Positions 28,263 through 35,668 of a stretch of 64,000 nucleotides of DNA are shown here, one piece after another; within the stretch, counting starts at the first letter, position 1, and each line of letters opens with the position of its first letter. Location of the stretch: assembly GCF_000733855.1 (NCBI RefSeq), contig NZ_JPOJ01000001.1, positions 4,078,128-4,142,127 on the forward strand, given 5' to 3'. The position numbers were made by a program, and so were the translations under genes. The stretch is from Methylomicrobium agile. GTDB taxonomy: Bacteria; Pseudomonadota; Gammaproteobacteria; Methylococcales; Methylomonadaceae. The notes under the pieces were generated by a model. It did not search any database, was not told where the DNA came from, and saw nothing but the letters and a program-made list of their open reading frames with translations.

Positions 28263-29352
28263 CAGGACTTACGCAAGCTGCATGCGGAGTGATGAATTTC
28301 TGAGTTGTTGGCAAAGGTAATCATCAAGTAGGTCCTGTTTCAATTGATAAACGGTGCGCCCTGTTGCATAGGCGAATTGCTTCCGTCGAACCCAAACCAG
28401 AAAGGCACAGGCAATGTGATTACGTTGAATCCGGGCGGTTCGGCACTGGCAGCGTTCCATTCCGGTGACCTGTTTGCCTTCGCGGTGCAGTTGCTCGATC
28501 TTCCAGCGATAGCCGCACACCTGTTGTGTGGCCATCAGGGAATGCTGAGTGGGATCGTTGGTCACGACCCAGTCCGTGCGGTGAGTGGACACCGCAACCC
28601 GGAACAATTGCACTTTGTGGTGTTTGGGAAAACCTTTGATCTTGATGCGCTTGCCGTGTTGCCGTTCAGCCGACGCCCAGGTCAGCGCATCGACCCGTTG
28701 ATACGCGCATTCACCCCCGGAATCATCCACTTGGCGGTTAGCCTTGAGCGGACAATAATAGACTCTTTGCAGGGACTCGATGAACAACATCAGGTCTTTG
28801 GTCGCATACCCAGTGTCCATCAGCACGGCGTGAAATGGCAAGTGCTTGTGATAGACTGCATGGCTGAGCATGTCGTGGACATGGCCCAGCGTGGATTTGC
28901 CGTCGCCCTCGGGATCGTACAGCCGGTAATCGATCAGCCAGAATTGATCCAACGCCGGATTCACATAGACGCAGGTGACGACGCCAATGCCGCGGATCAG
29001 GCCATGGGCATTGCCGCTGTATTGGCAGCGCACTAACTCGATCTGCCGAGAGTAATCTTTGTCCAGCACGGTGTCGTCGAAGAGGAGATAACCGGTGAGT
29101 GTGGGGACGATGTCGTCACGGACGTTATCCCATATCAGCCGCGGCGTCATCCGCTCGCGCCGCAAGTAACGGTTGATGGCATCGTGGCTGAAGGTATCGT
29201 GGTGATCGGCAAAATAAGTCAACGTGTAATTGATCTGGCTGACCAGCAGAAATTGGCAATAATCCAAGCGTGTCATAGCGGTATGAGAAAACTGTTTAGA
29301 CCTTTTGACCTTCATTTCCACACAGTGTGCCCTTTATCGTGCGTAAGTCCTG
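28263..29352 (-). mobile_element. Complete IS element (DDE, IS4/IS701-like), 1.09 kb
   Basis: Bounded by perfect 13-bp inverted repeats CAGGACTTACGCA (28263-28275 and, reversed, 29340-29352). One intact transposase gene fills it. A 5' fragment of the same IS in the opposite orientation lies 1.2 kb to the left. Confidence 0.82.
28269..29321 (-). CDS. DDE transposase of the IS at 28263-29352
   Basis: A 350-residue transposase of IS4/IS701-like type. The first catalytic Asp is likely in LLFDDTVLDKDY, the second in HAVLMDTGYATKDL, and the Glu in CGYRWKIEQLHREGKQ. The frame is intact and the ends are present, so it may be active. The likely start is the ATG at 29276 (MTRLDY), since the fragment copy also begins there. 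Confidence 0.85.
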   Translation of the reverse strand: MEMKVKRSKQFSHTAMTRLDYCQFLLVSQINYTLTYFADHHDTFSHDAINRYLRRERMTPRLIWDNVRDDIVPTLTGYLLFDDTVLDKDYSRQIELVRCQYSGNAHGLIRGIGVVTCVYVNPALDQFWLIDYRLYDPEGDGKSTLGHVHDMLSHAVYHKHLPFHAVLMDTGYATKDLMLFIESLQRVYYCPLKANRQVDDSGGECAYQRVDALTWASAERQHGKRIKIKGFPKHHKVQLFRVAVSTHRTDWVVTNDPTQHSLMATQQVCGYRWKIEQLHREGKQVTGMERCQCRTARIQRNHIACAFLVWVRRKQFAYATGRTVYQLKQDLLDDYLCQQLRNSSLRMQLA

Positions 29353-29379
29353 CTTAAAAACAAATTTCAGCTCGCTAAC

Positions 29380-29784
29380 ATGGCGCCTGAGATAGACGAG
29401 GTCATGAAGTCAGCGTTCAACAATCTGGATGATTATTTTGAGCGCCATGCCACGCTTCATAATAAAGCATGTGATGCAGAAATTTATGAACTGAATCTCA
29501 CCTGGCTGATAAAAGCCCGTGAATTGGCGAGGGAAAATGCGATTCTTGCGGAGTTAATGATGGGTATTGCCGAAGAAGACGTACGGTTGGCGATCAGTCA
29601 ATTGCCCAATAAGGACATTCAGCATATTGCTCAATCAGGCTGGTTATGTTTTTCGCCCCGATTTACATCCCACTTCATACGTAGTATGACCCGTAGGCAG
29701 CATGACATCGTTGATGTGCTTCTAGGATTTAGTGGTTTCCGCCGCATGGGTCATCGCAAAGGACCTAAAATCGAGGCGGATTGA
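29380..29784 (+). CDS. FlhD-like transcriptional activator subunit
   Basis: A 134-residue protein whose centre resembles FlhD: IYELNLTWLIKARELARENAILAELMMGI, then ISQLPNKDIQHIAQSGWLCFSPRF. FlhD pairs with FlhC to activate promoters, and FlhDC-type activators (SetCD) control transfer in SXT-like elements. No flhC-like gene is beside it. The C-terminal part after residue 105 is basic. The IS right end lies 27 bp upstream, so its own promoter may be gone. Confidence 0.65.
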   Translation: MAPEIDEVMKSAFNNLDDYFERHATLHNKACDAEIYELNLTWLIKARELARENAILAELMMGIAEEDVRLAISQLPNKDIQHIAQSGWLCFSPRFTSHFIRSMTRRQHDIVDVLLGFSGFRRMGHRKGPKIEAD

Positions 29785-29965
29785 GTTGGTAAAATGTTCT
29801 CACTGTGAGGCTTCTATTCTAAATAAAGGCTCGCGAAGATATGGCCGATCGATGTTGTGTTTGCAAAACCACTTATTAAAAATGAATTTATCGTAGCTTT
29901 TTTTAAAAATTCCGATTCGAGTTTTTAAATCTATAGTCAAGCCAAGGGTTCACCTTCCAGTAATA

Positions 29966-30343
29966 TTGCCGCGCCTGATACGACTCAGGGATGCGCCATT
30001 TTATTTGGGTATGAATCGAAATCGATTCAACACTCTGGTTCGCCCACTGCTTACAGAAATTCCTATCGGTAAGCAAGGAGTTGCATTTGATAGGCTTGAC
30101 TTGGATGCTTGGGTGGATGACTATATCACTCGCAACGGGCGTCTTGATCAACCTAATGGAGGTTCATCATGGGACGCAGGAAAACCCCAGGACTCGTCAA
30201 ACGCGGCGATTTCTGGCATATCGACAAAAAAGTGCGAGGCAGACGCCTTTGCGAGAGCACTGGCGAAAGCGGCCTCGAAAAAGCGGAAGAGTATCTCGCC
30301 CGTAAAATCGAAGAAATTCGGCAAGCCTCAGTCTATGGAGTAA
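29966..30343 (+). CDS. Excisionase/AlpA-like DNA-binding protein next to integrase
   Basis: A 125-residue protein beginning at TTG 29966: RLIRLRDAPFYLGMNRNRFNTLVRP, then GKQGVAFDRLDLDAWVDDYI. This is the winged-helix pattern of small proteins found immediately upstream of tRNA-targeting integrases. The basic C-terminus (AFARALAKAASKKRKS) overlaps the integrase start by about 175 bp in another frame, as is common for this gene pair. It probably acts as recombination directionality factor or regulator. Confidence 0.65.
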   Translation: MPRLIRLRDAPFYLGMNRNRFNTLVRPLLTEIPIGKQGVAFDRLDLDAWVDDYITRNGRLDQPNGGSSWDAGKPQDSSNAAISGISTKKCEADAFARALAKAASKKRKSISPVKSKKFGKPQSME

Positions 30344-31321
30344 GGCCTGTTCGGACTTTTCGAATGGCAGCGGCGAAATTCCTGAATGAAGCTACAAAGC
30401 GAAGTTTATCCAGAAACGCAGATTGTCTAAAACAATTGGACTCCTTTAGCAGATTGTCTAAAACAATTGGACTCCTTTATTGGAGATATGGAAATCAGAA
30501 AAGTCCATATGGGCTCGCTGCAACCTTACATTAAAGCAAGAAAACAACAGGGTATAAAAAGCGGTACCATTGCGCGGGATCTGGCAGTCGTTCGCAGAAT
30601 ACTCACGCTTTCAGCACGAGTTTGGTGTGATGAAAATAATCAACCATGGATTGATACGGCACCATTACTGCAAATGCCCAATGGGAAGATGCGGCTGAAC
30701 CGTATCCATTGACATGGGATGAGCAGGAGCGGTTTTTTAAGCTTCTGCCCGATTATCTTCATAAGATGGCGCTTTTTAAAGTGAATACAGGGCTACGCGA
30801 ACAAGGAGTCTGTTGGCTGAGATGGGATTGGGAGGTTAAGGTCCCTTCGCTGATGACATCCATTTTCATAACCCCTGGAAATGGCGGTTTGTTATGATGA
30901 CGGGATTTGGCCTGGGGAGAAAAACAAGGAAGACCAAATTGTCGTTCTAAATCGTATTGCTCAGTCGGTAATCGAAAGACAACGTGGACTGCATTCGATG
31001 TACGTTTTTCCTTTTGAAGGTAAACGTCTGGTGCGGATGTATACCACGGCATGGAAGAATGCTTGGAAAAAAGCCAAGCTTCCCTGCGATGGATCTTTTA
31101 AAAAGGGACCTCACAATTTGAAGCATACTTTTGGAAGACGTCTAAGAGCAGCGGGTGTATCGTTTGAAACGCGTAAAGTGCTTCTGCATCATACGACAGG
31201 AGATATAACCACCCATTACTCTTCAGCTGAGTTGCAAGAATTGATTGATGCGGTGAACAAAATCTCCAATATGGAAAGTGGTATCTCACTTACCGTATTG
31301 GAAAGGGCAAGGGCTGGTTAA
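30169..31321 (+). pseudogene. int: Tyrosine integrase of island 1, broken by several lesions
   Basis: Starts MGRRKTPGLVKRGDFWHIDKK and keeps the core-binding part (LQPYIKARKQQGIKSG), the first catalytic Arg (NTGLREQGVCWLRWDW), HNLKHTFGRRLRAAGV and the catalytic Tyr (ITTHYSSAEL). A 31-bp tandem duplication (30418-30479) shifts the frame after CLKQLDSF. A one-base loss near 30677 and a further lesion near 30890 shift it again. Removing one 31-bp unit rejoins LDSF to IGDMEIRKVHM. It ends 89 bp before the second tRNA-Lys fragment. Confidence 0.88.
30418..30479 (+). repeat. 31-bp perfect tandem duplication inside the integrase gene
   Basis: Two identical 31-bp units, 30418-30448 and 30449-30479, each starting GCAGATTGTC and ending ACTCCTTTA. 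Because 31 is not a multiple of three it causes a frameshift. The perfect identity suggests a recent slip. Confidence 0.92.
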
Positions 31322-31409
31322 TTAAAGCCCAGGTCACGCAAAAGAAATTCGAGGCACAAAAAAAGCAGCTGCTATGGTAAGCTAACTGCTTGATTTAATT
31401 TGGTAAAGT

Positions 31410-31455
31410 TGGTGGGTCGTATTGGATTCGAACCAATGACAACCGCATTAAAAGT
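31410..31455 (-). repeat. tRNA-Lys 3'-half fragment, attachment-site copy 2
   Basis: The same tRNA-Lys 3' sequence (anticodon loop to CCA) with an intact T-loop. It is identical to copy 3 over 46 bases and diverges after the anticodon loop. It forms the junction between island 1 and the inovirus prophage. Confidence 0.85.
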
Positions 31456-31571
31456 TAGTTGAAACGTAACTCAACGATATAAAAAAGTAAGAAAACCAAA
31501 GCTTTACAATTTCATAAAATCACTATAAACGACTGAAAGCGTCACAAACGTTGTCATTTTGTTGTCAGTCG

Positions 31572-31910
31572 TTAAGCGTGTGATTCGATGTCTTTCTTGA
31601 TGGTGTCCTTGATATAGTCGTTTAACGATTTTCCGATTTCTTCTGCTCTTTTGGCTGCTTTTTCGTGCAGTTCATGGCCGATTCGGATGTTGAAGGTGCC
31701 TTTAAATGGTTTATTCGGTTCCTTTCCTACCAGTTTGCAATGTTCTAGATATCGTTCTACGGATGCTTCGAACTCTTTCTTTAATTCTTCTACTGTTTCT
31801 GCTTCGTAATTTACTAGATCATTGATAAATTCGATTTTTCCATGCATGCATTTATCTGCTACGCTTACTTTCACGCTTCCTAAATATCCTTTATATTCAA
31901 AGTGATTCAT
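31572..31910 (-). CDS. hicB: HicB antitoxin
   Basis: A 112-residue antitoxin: FEYKGYLGSVKVSVADKCMHG at the start, the partial RNase-H-like fold with VEELKKEFEASVERYLEHC, and a C-terminal ribbon-helix-helix (GTFNIRIGHELHEKAAKRAE). The ATG at 31910 is inside the 3' end of hicA, overlapping by 14 bp. It should bind the palindromes at 32166-32230. Confidence 0.9.
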   Translation of the reverse strand: MNHFEYKGYLGSVKVSVADKCMHGKIEFINDLVNYEAETVEELKKEFEASVERYLEHCKLVGKEPNKPFKGTFNIRIGHELHEKAAKRAEEIGKSLNDYIKDTIKKDIESHA

Positions 31911-32154
31911 AAAAAAACCCCGCTTTTTTAATCTGCTCGATGATATCTTTTTTGGTGTAGGTTTTGATAGTGTTTCCTGGGTGTGGCCGGTGTAACAATA
32001 TCGAACTTTTTTTTGATTCGTTCCAAAATTCAACGGCTGAACCTTTTTTGTCAATTTTTTGGTAGCCTAGCTTTTTTAATAGGTGTTCGACGTCATTCCA
32101 TGTAGGGAAAGGTGTGTTAATGAACTCTTTAAAAAGTTTTTTTTGGTTGCTCAT
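31897..32154 (-). CDS. hicA: HicA toxin (mRNA interferase)
   Basis: An 85-residue toxin of double-stranded RNA-binding fold that cleaves mRNA. TWNDVEHLLKKLGYQKIDKK is the first half, and LLHRPHPGNTIKTYTKKDI carries the catalytic His. The ATG at 32154 is preferred to one 60 bases upstream because MSNQKKLF starts the family alignment. The upstream alternative would run through the operator. Confidence 0.88.
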   Translation of the reverse strand: MSNQKKLFKEFINTPFPTWNDVEHLLKKLGYQKIDKKGSAVEFWNESKKSSILLHRPHPGNTIKTYTKKDIIEQIKKAGFFYESL

Positions 32155-32165
32155 TTTTTGATACT

Positions 32166-32230
32166 TGCAACTAGAATATAGTTGCATATTATCATCTTCA
32201 TTTGACAATTGCAACTATTAATTAGTTGCA
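32166..32230 (-). promoter_or_regulatory. hicAB promoter with two 21-bp palindromic operators
   Basis: Two palindromes of form TGCAACTA-N5-TAGTTGCA lie at 32166-32186 and 32210-32230, arms perfect, centres 44 bp apart (about four helical turns). On the minus strand TTGCAA (-35, within the distal operator) and TAATAT (-10, next to the proximal operator) are 17 bp apart. This fits autorepression by HicB, perhaps with looping. Confidence 0.8.
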
Positions 32231-32287
32231 GCCGAATGATTTTTATTTCAAGTTTTCCTTATTTGAATACATATTTTCTGCATTATT

Positions 32288-32944
32288 TTAATTGTTTTTC
32301 ATCTTGCGCTTGGGTGAAAGTCTTTTATTGATGTATTCAATATGTTCTTTATTTGTTTCATCAGATTTTTCTTTTCTTTTGAATTCGATCAATCCAATTG
32401 TTTCAAGCATTTTGCTATGATTTAATATGCTTAAATTCCATTCTTCTATGTATTGTATTAACTGGTTTATTTTTAGTACATGCTTTGGAAGAGAAGTTTT
32501 AAATTCCATTTTATCATTTGTAAATACAACTATTGTTTTTAGTGTGTGTTCAGGAATGTTTGTTATATTTATTATGTTCTTTATATGATTCCTGTTTTGT
32601 ATTATAGGGCTATGAAAGCTGAATTTTCTTCCGCCTTTTAAATACTGTGTCCAGTTTCTATCGTTTTCTTTCCCGAAAATCCATCCTTTGTGACCTTTCG
32701 TTTCTATTACGAAAATTCCATTTTCTGAAAAAACAATATGGTCGATTTGCGTTGTTCCTTCCTCTGTTGGCAATGTGATGTCATTCATCACATAGTATTT
32801 GTTTTTATCAAGTTTTTTCAGTTCTTTTATTACTTCTAGTTCTGCTTCGTTTTGGATGTAAGAATTGCTGTTTAGCTTTTTATGCTTTCCAAGCCTGAAT
32901 CCTATGTACAGGCATATCAATGATGATGTTACGAGCAATAGCAT
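32288..32944 (-). CDS. NERD-domain (nuclease-related) membrane protein
   Basis: A 218-residue protein. Residues 2-18 are one membrane helix (LLLVTSSLICLYIGFRLG). The NERD domain follows: NEAELEVIKELKKL, EEGTTQIDHIVFSENGIFVIETKGHKGWIFG with the D...ExK nuclease-like pattern, and IQNRNHIKNIINI. The coding strand is very AT-rich, unlike the phage genes further right, suggesting a foreign cargo gene. Function is unknown; DNA-processing or anti-phage roles are plausible. Confidence 0.8.
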   Translation of the reverse strand: MLLLVTSSLICLYIGFRLGKHKKLNSNSYIQNEAELEVIKELKKLDKNKYYVMNDITLPTEEGTTQIDHIVFSENGIFVIETKGHKGWIFGKENDRNWTQYLKGGRKFSFHSPIIQNRNHIKNIINITNIPEHTLKTIVVFTNDKMEFKTSLPKHVLKINQLIQYIEEWNLSILNHSKMLETIGLIEFKRKEKSDETNKEHIEYINKRLSPKRKMKNN

Positions 32945-33039
32945 GTCCTCTACCTTTACGTTCTTTGCAAAAAAACTAAGTATAGATACTATTCCTTACA
33001 TTGTATCTCTGAACCAATTTTCTAGCGCCTTCGATGCGG

Positions 33040-33309
33040 TCAAGTACCCGTCCCTAGATTTTTTCTGACCTCTTCAATATCTGGGCTGATCTGTCCTGCT
33101 TCCGGGATCGTTTTGCCTGTTGTTATCCAAAGTGCGTATTCTGGCCATAGATTACACACTGCTTCTATATGTTCTTCTGTAGCTCGTATTGGGTCTTTTC
33201 TTTTGATGTTGGCCCATTTAGCTCTATCTATGCCTGTTAGTTCCTCCATTGTTTTTGGTGTTTTTCCTTTATGGTCAATGACCTTTATTAATCTCTCTCT
33301 AAGCGTCAT
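33040..33309 (-). CDS. Putative phage repressor (helix-turn-helix)
   Basis: An 89-residue protein beginning MTLRERLIKVIDHKGKTPKTMEEL, with GIDRAKWANIKRKDPIRATEEH as a helix-turn-helix-like region and then LWPEYALWITTGKTIPEAGQ. This arrangement recurs in small DNA-binding proteins of inovirus prophages. It is divergent from the early gene at 33414, with repeated sites between them, as expected for a lysogeny switch. Confidence 0.65.
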   Translation of the reverse strand: MTLRERLIKVIDHKGKTPKTMEELTGIDRAKWANIKRKDPIRATEEHIEAVCNLWPEYALWITTGKTIPEAGQISPDIEEVRKNLGTGT

Positions 33310-33314
33310 AAATA

Positions 33315-33375
33315 AGTGCTATATTTGCATTTAACATTTGACATATTACTAAATGAGTGCTATATTTACACTTAA
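33315..33375 (+). promoter_or_regulatory. Inovirus switch region: two operator repeats and an early promoter
   Basis: Two direct 20-bp repeats start AGTGCTATATTT, at 33315-33334 and 33356-33375. They match at 18 of 20 bases, are 41 bp apart, and each has an AGTG/CACT-like internal symmetry. A consensus-like promoter, TTGACA (33338-33343), 17 bp, TATATT (33361-33366), reads right. Its -10 lies inside the second repeat, so a bound repressor would block it. Confidence 0.75.
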
Positions 33376-33413
33376 ATGGTAAATGTTCCTTAGCTGCTTT
33401 CTATAGTACCACA

Positions 33414-33629
33414 ATGACCGACCAAGAAAACCCAAACCTAAGCTACCTAACCGCTGTATCCGTTCCGGTCCTTAGCCAGCAAAGATTTGCCGAACTGACC
33501 GGCTTTGCTCCCGGAGTCGTCGAAGGCTGGATTAATCGCGGCTACATCCCATCGATGCTGATTGGCAAGCATCGTGTCGTCAACATGGTTTTGCTCACGC
33601 AAGAATGCGTAGACCAAGCGCAAAAGTAA
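33414..33629 (+). CDS. Small DNA-binding protein, early inovirus gene
   Basis: A 71-residue protein: VPVLSQQRFAELTGFAPGVVEGWINRGYIPSMLIGKHRVVNM. This matches the AlpA/MerR-like winged-helix pattern common in early inovirus regulators or excisionases. It follows the promoter at 33338-33366 by about 48 bp. The ATG at 33414 is chosen; upstream codons in this frame overlap the promoter. Confidence 0.65.
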   Translation: MTDQENPNLSYLTAVSVPVLSQQRFAELTGFAPGVVEGWINRGYIPSMLIGKHRVVNMVLLTQECVDQAQK

Positions 33630-33640
33630 GGGGAAATAAA

Positions 33641-34129
33641 ATGGCTATATCAAAAGAATTTCTTGCTCAAACTCGTAATGTTTTATTTCAGCAATTCCTT
33701 CAGGCATATGACCTTCATGATCGGCTGTATCGTTTGAGAATGTCGATGGATTATTCCCATCCCGCTTATGAAAAGTCGGTTAGGGTTTTTAATAAAGTTA
33801 CAAGACGATTTTATCGCCGTTATGAGGCTTTTAAGGCTTTTCGTGAAATTGAAGAGCGCGAAAAAGCTCTTGAAAATTCTCAACCTGAATTAAAAGTAAT
33901 TCCTGGCTGGCAGTATTCCAATCTTTTTACTTTGCCTTCCGCTCTTATTTCAGTTACTCAAACAGGGCAATCAATTAAATATCCTGTAGGCGGTTTATAT
34001 TCTGAGATTTCTTATAGAAGGAAAAGAATAAGGGGTTTAGGGAAACGGTTATATGTAAGGTCAGTAGTATTCAGTAAACGTGTTTTTCCTTTTCCTATTA
34101 CATATCAATACAATATTATTCCCGGTTAA
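33641..34129 (+). CDS. Hypothetical early inovirus protein
   Basis: A 162-residue basic protein not recognised. Helical N-terminal half (LFQQFLQAYDLHDRLYRLRM, VTRRFYRRYEAFKAFREIEE), then a C-terminal part rich in Arg/Lys and aromatic residues (YRRKRIRGLGKRLYVRS). A GGGG-type ribosome site lies a few bases upstream. It follows the DNA-binding gene by 11 bp, so it is co-transcribed. The high charge suggests nucleic-acid contact, but that is only a guess. Confidence 0.5.
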   Translation: MAISKEFLAQTRNVLFQQFLQAYDLHDRLYRLRMSMDYSHPAYEKSVRVFNKVTRRFYRRYEAFKAFREIEEREKALENSQPELKVIPGWQYSNLFTLPSALISVTQTGQSIKYPVGGLYSEISYRRKRIRGLGKRLYVRSVVFSKRVFPFPITYQYNIIPG

Positions 34130-34134
34130 ATCTT

Positions 34135-34401
34135 ATGAACGAACTAAACGACTTATTGCCTCCCTATCGTGAAGGCGAAAACCAAAAACAAACCTATCGT
34201 AAATTTCAATCTGCTTTACCGACTGATATTTACGTACAGCTTGAACTCGATGCAGCCAAGCGCGGATTGACATTCTATAAACTTGTTCAGTCCCTGTTAA
34301 CCCTCTACGCCAATGGCCGCTTACAAGTGAAACCCAACGGCATTCCGGCACAAGGCCACGGCCCAGCTTCATCCAGTGAAACCGCCCATGTGCAAAACTA
34401 A
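34135..34401 (+). CDS. Hypothetical small inovirus protein
   Basis: An 88-residue protein starting 5 bp after the previous gene. FQSALPTDIYVQLELDAAKRGLTFYKLVQSLLTLYANGRL looks like a ribbon-helix-helix strand and two helices, so DNA binding is possible. It is the last gene before the large hairpin region. Confidence 0.5.
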   Translation: MNELNDLLPPYREGENQKQTYRKFQSALPTDIYVQLELDAAKRGLTFYKLVQSLLTLYANGRLQVKPNGIPAQGHGPASSSETAHVQN

Positions 34402-34434
34402 CTCCTTCTATCAGTCTTACCAATCTGTTGGAAG

Positions 34435-34603
34435 GGGTCTTGGGTGGGGCCGCTCGTCGTCGCTTTCGGTCGCGGCTGCTTTTTCCCCATTGAGGCGCGC
34501 CTGTCAAGGGTCCGAGGGACGAGTGCCCTTGACAGGCGCGCCTCAATGGGGAACTTTGCCGCGTCGGACCGGAAGCAAAGACGGGCGGCCCCACCCAAGA
34601 CCC
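34435..34603. repeat. Large nested hairpin in the inovirus intergenic region
   Basis: An outer perfect 19-bp stem pairs 34435-34453 with 34585-34603 (starts GGGTCTTGGG). An inner perfect 28-bp stem pairs 34483-34510 with 34526-34553 (starts TTCCCCATTGAGG) around a 15-base loop. The segments between them are partly complementary too. In a single-stranded phage genome this would fold into one ~170-nt hairpin, as expected of a packaging signal or replication origin. It lies in the only long gene-free stretch of the prophage (34402-34940). Confidence 0.85.
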
Positions 34604-34716
34604 AAGGGTGGGGCCGTGAGTCCGAGCAGAGGGAGCGATCAAAAGGCCGTGGCCTTAACGTATCAAAAAAAGGCCCTGACCGATTCGCCGTTCAATGCGT
34701 TAGGGATTGGAGTGGA

Positions 34717-34820
34717 AATCACTACATTGAGCGGCCTAGAGCGAGTTAAGGAAAAATCTATGGAGCAACGCGGAATAGCATTTTTCCTTTACTCGCTCTT
34801 AGCCGCTCAAAGTAGTGATT
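34717..34820. repeat. Second long imperfect hairpin in the inovirus intergenic region
   Basis: Positions 34717-34756 are imperfectly complementary to 34781-34820. The paired parts are AATCACTAC, TTGAGCGGC, AGAGCGAGT and AAGGAAAAA with few mismatches, around a ~24-base loop. It lies 113 bp after the first hairpin and 120 bp before the ssDNA-binding gene. It may be the complementary-strand origin or initiator site. Confidence 0.8.
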
Positions 34821-34940
34821 GGAACGGAAAGCCCGGGCCGAAGGCAACGCCCAAAAGAACATAAGGTCACTTTCCCTTATCCATAAAAAGAAAGAAAACA
34901 GCACTTAATATCATTAAAACCATAATCCAAGGTAACTAAT

Positions 34941-35282
34941 ATGCAAACCGTACTTCAAGGCAACATCCGTTCAGTAACCAAATACTCAATGGACTCCAAT
35001 TCCGGAATTTCCATCTTCCTTGAACAACAAAACGAAGGCCTAAACGAAAACATCATCGGCAACGAAATTCTCACTATTGGCGGTCCCTATGAAATGGCTA
35101 TCACCTTCGAAGCCTACGCCAACGAAGGACTCCTTCCGGGCGAATTCGAACTTCGCGTAGTCATAGGCCGTGGTGCTGGCGGCAAAGCCAAACTTACCTG
35201 CTTAGCCGTAAAAGACCCGCGCTTAACTGCAAAGCTCAATAGCCAAAACAAAGAACAACCTGGACAAAACAAACCGGCTTAA
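34941..35282 (+). CDS. Putative ssDNA-binding protein (pV-like)
   Basis: A 113-residue beta-rich protein (VLQGNIRSVTKYSMDSNSG, EILTIGGPYEMAITFEAYA, GEFELRVVIGRGAGGKAKL) with a flexible polar tail rich in Gln, Lys and Asn. Size, fold pattern and place, first after the intergenic region and before the coat genes, fit the filamentous-phage protein that coats replicated single strands. There is no direct motif proof. Confidence 0.6.
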   Translation: MQTVLQGNIRSVTKYSMDSNSGISIFLEQQNEGLNENIIGNEILTIGGPYEMAITFEAYANEGLLPGEFELRVVIGRGAGGKAKLTCLAVKDPRLTAKLNSQNKEQPGQNKPA

Positions 35283-35353
35283 CGAATACCCGTTCTAACA
35301 CCCTCAAATCCATATTTAAAAACAAACTTTAATCTGTATACGGGTTATTTTCC

Positions 35354-35590
35354 ATGAACGATTCCTTAAATCAATACCAACAAGCGGTTTCCGATCTGAT
35401 GGGTCAATGTGGTGACATTATCCATATGCTTGATGATTTATATTTCTTTGCTTTGTTTACCACTTTCTCTGTTGGTGTGATTTTCGGACATCTTGCTAGT
35501 GGCATGTTTACCCGTATTGATTTCTATTTTCGTCATGTAATCCGGGAACGTGCTAAAGCCCTTCGTTACAGGCAAAACAAACTCTCTTAA
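35354..35590 (+). CDS. Small inovirus membrane protein
   Basis: A 78-residue protein with one membrane helix (FFALFTTFSVGVIFGHLASGMF, about 31-52) and a basic C-terminus. It is immediately followed by a terminator. It could be a small virion or assembly protein; no family assigned. Confidence 0.55.
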   Translation: MNDSLNQYQQAVSDLMGQCGDIIHMLDDLYFFALFTTFSVGVIFGHLASGMFTRIDFYFRHVIRERAKALRYRQNKLS

Positions 35591-35619
35591 CGAATTTCCC
35601 TTCTTAAGGGAACTCCGCT

Positions 35620-35643
35620 ACCAGTCGGTCACTGGTTTTTTTT
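35620..35643 (+). terminator. Rho-independent terminator before the coat genes
   Basis: A 6-bp stem ACCAGT/ACTGGT with loop CGGTC is followed by eight T residues. Its place just upstream of the major coat gene is where Ff-type phages also have transcription punctuation. Confidence 0.8.
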
Positions 35644-35668
35644 AATCTTGAAATTATGAGGTGAAAAC

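Noticed and set aside
34435..34603. The nested hairpin as a transcription terminator
   Set aside because: It lacks a T run after the stem, is far too long, and lies in the single non-coding region of a filamentous phage, so an origin or packaging role fits better.
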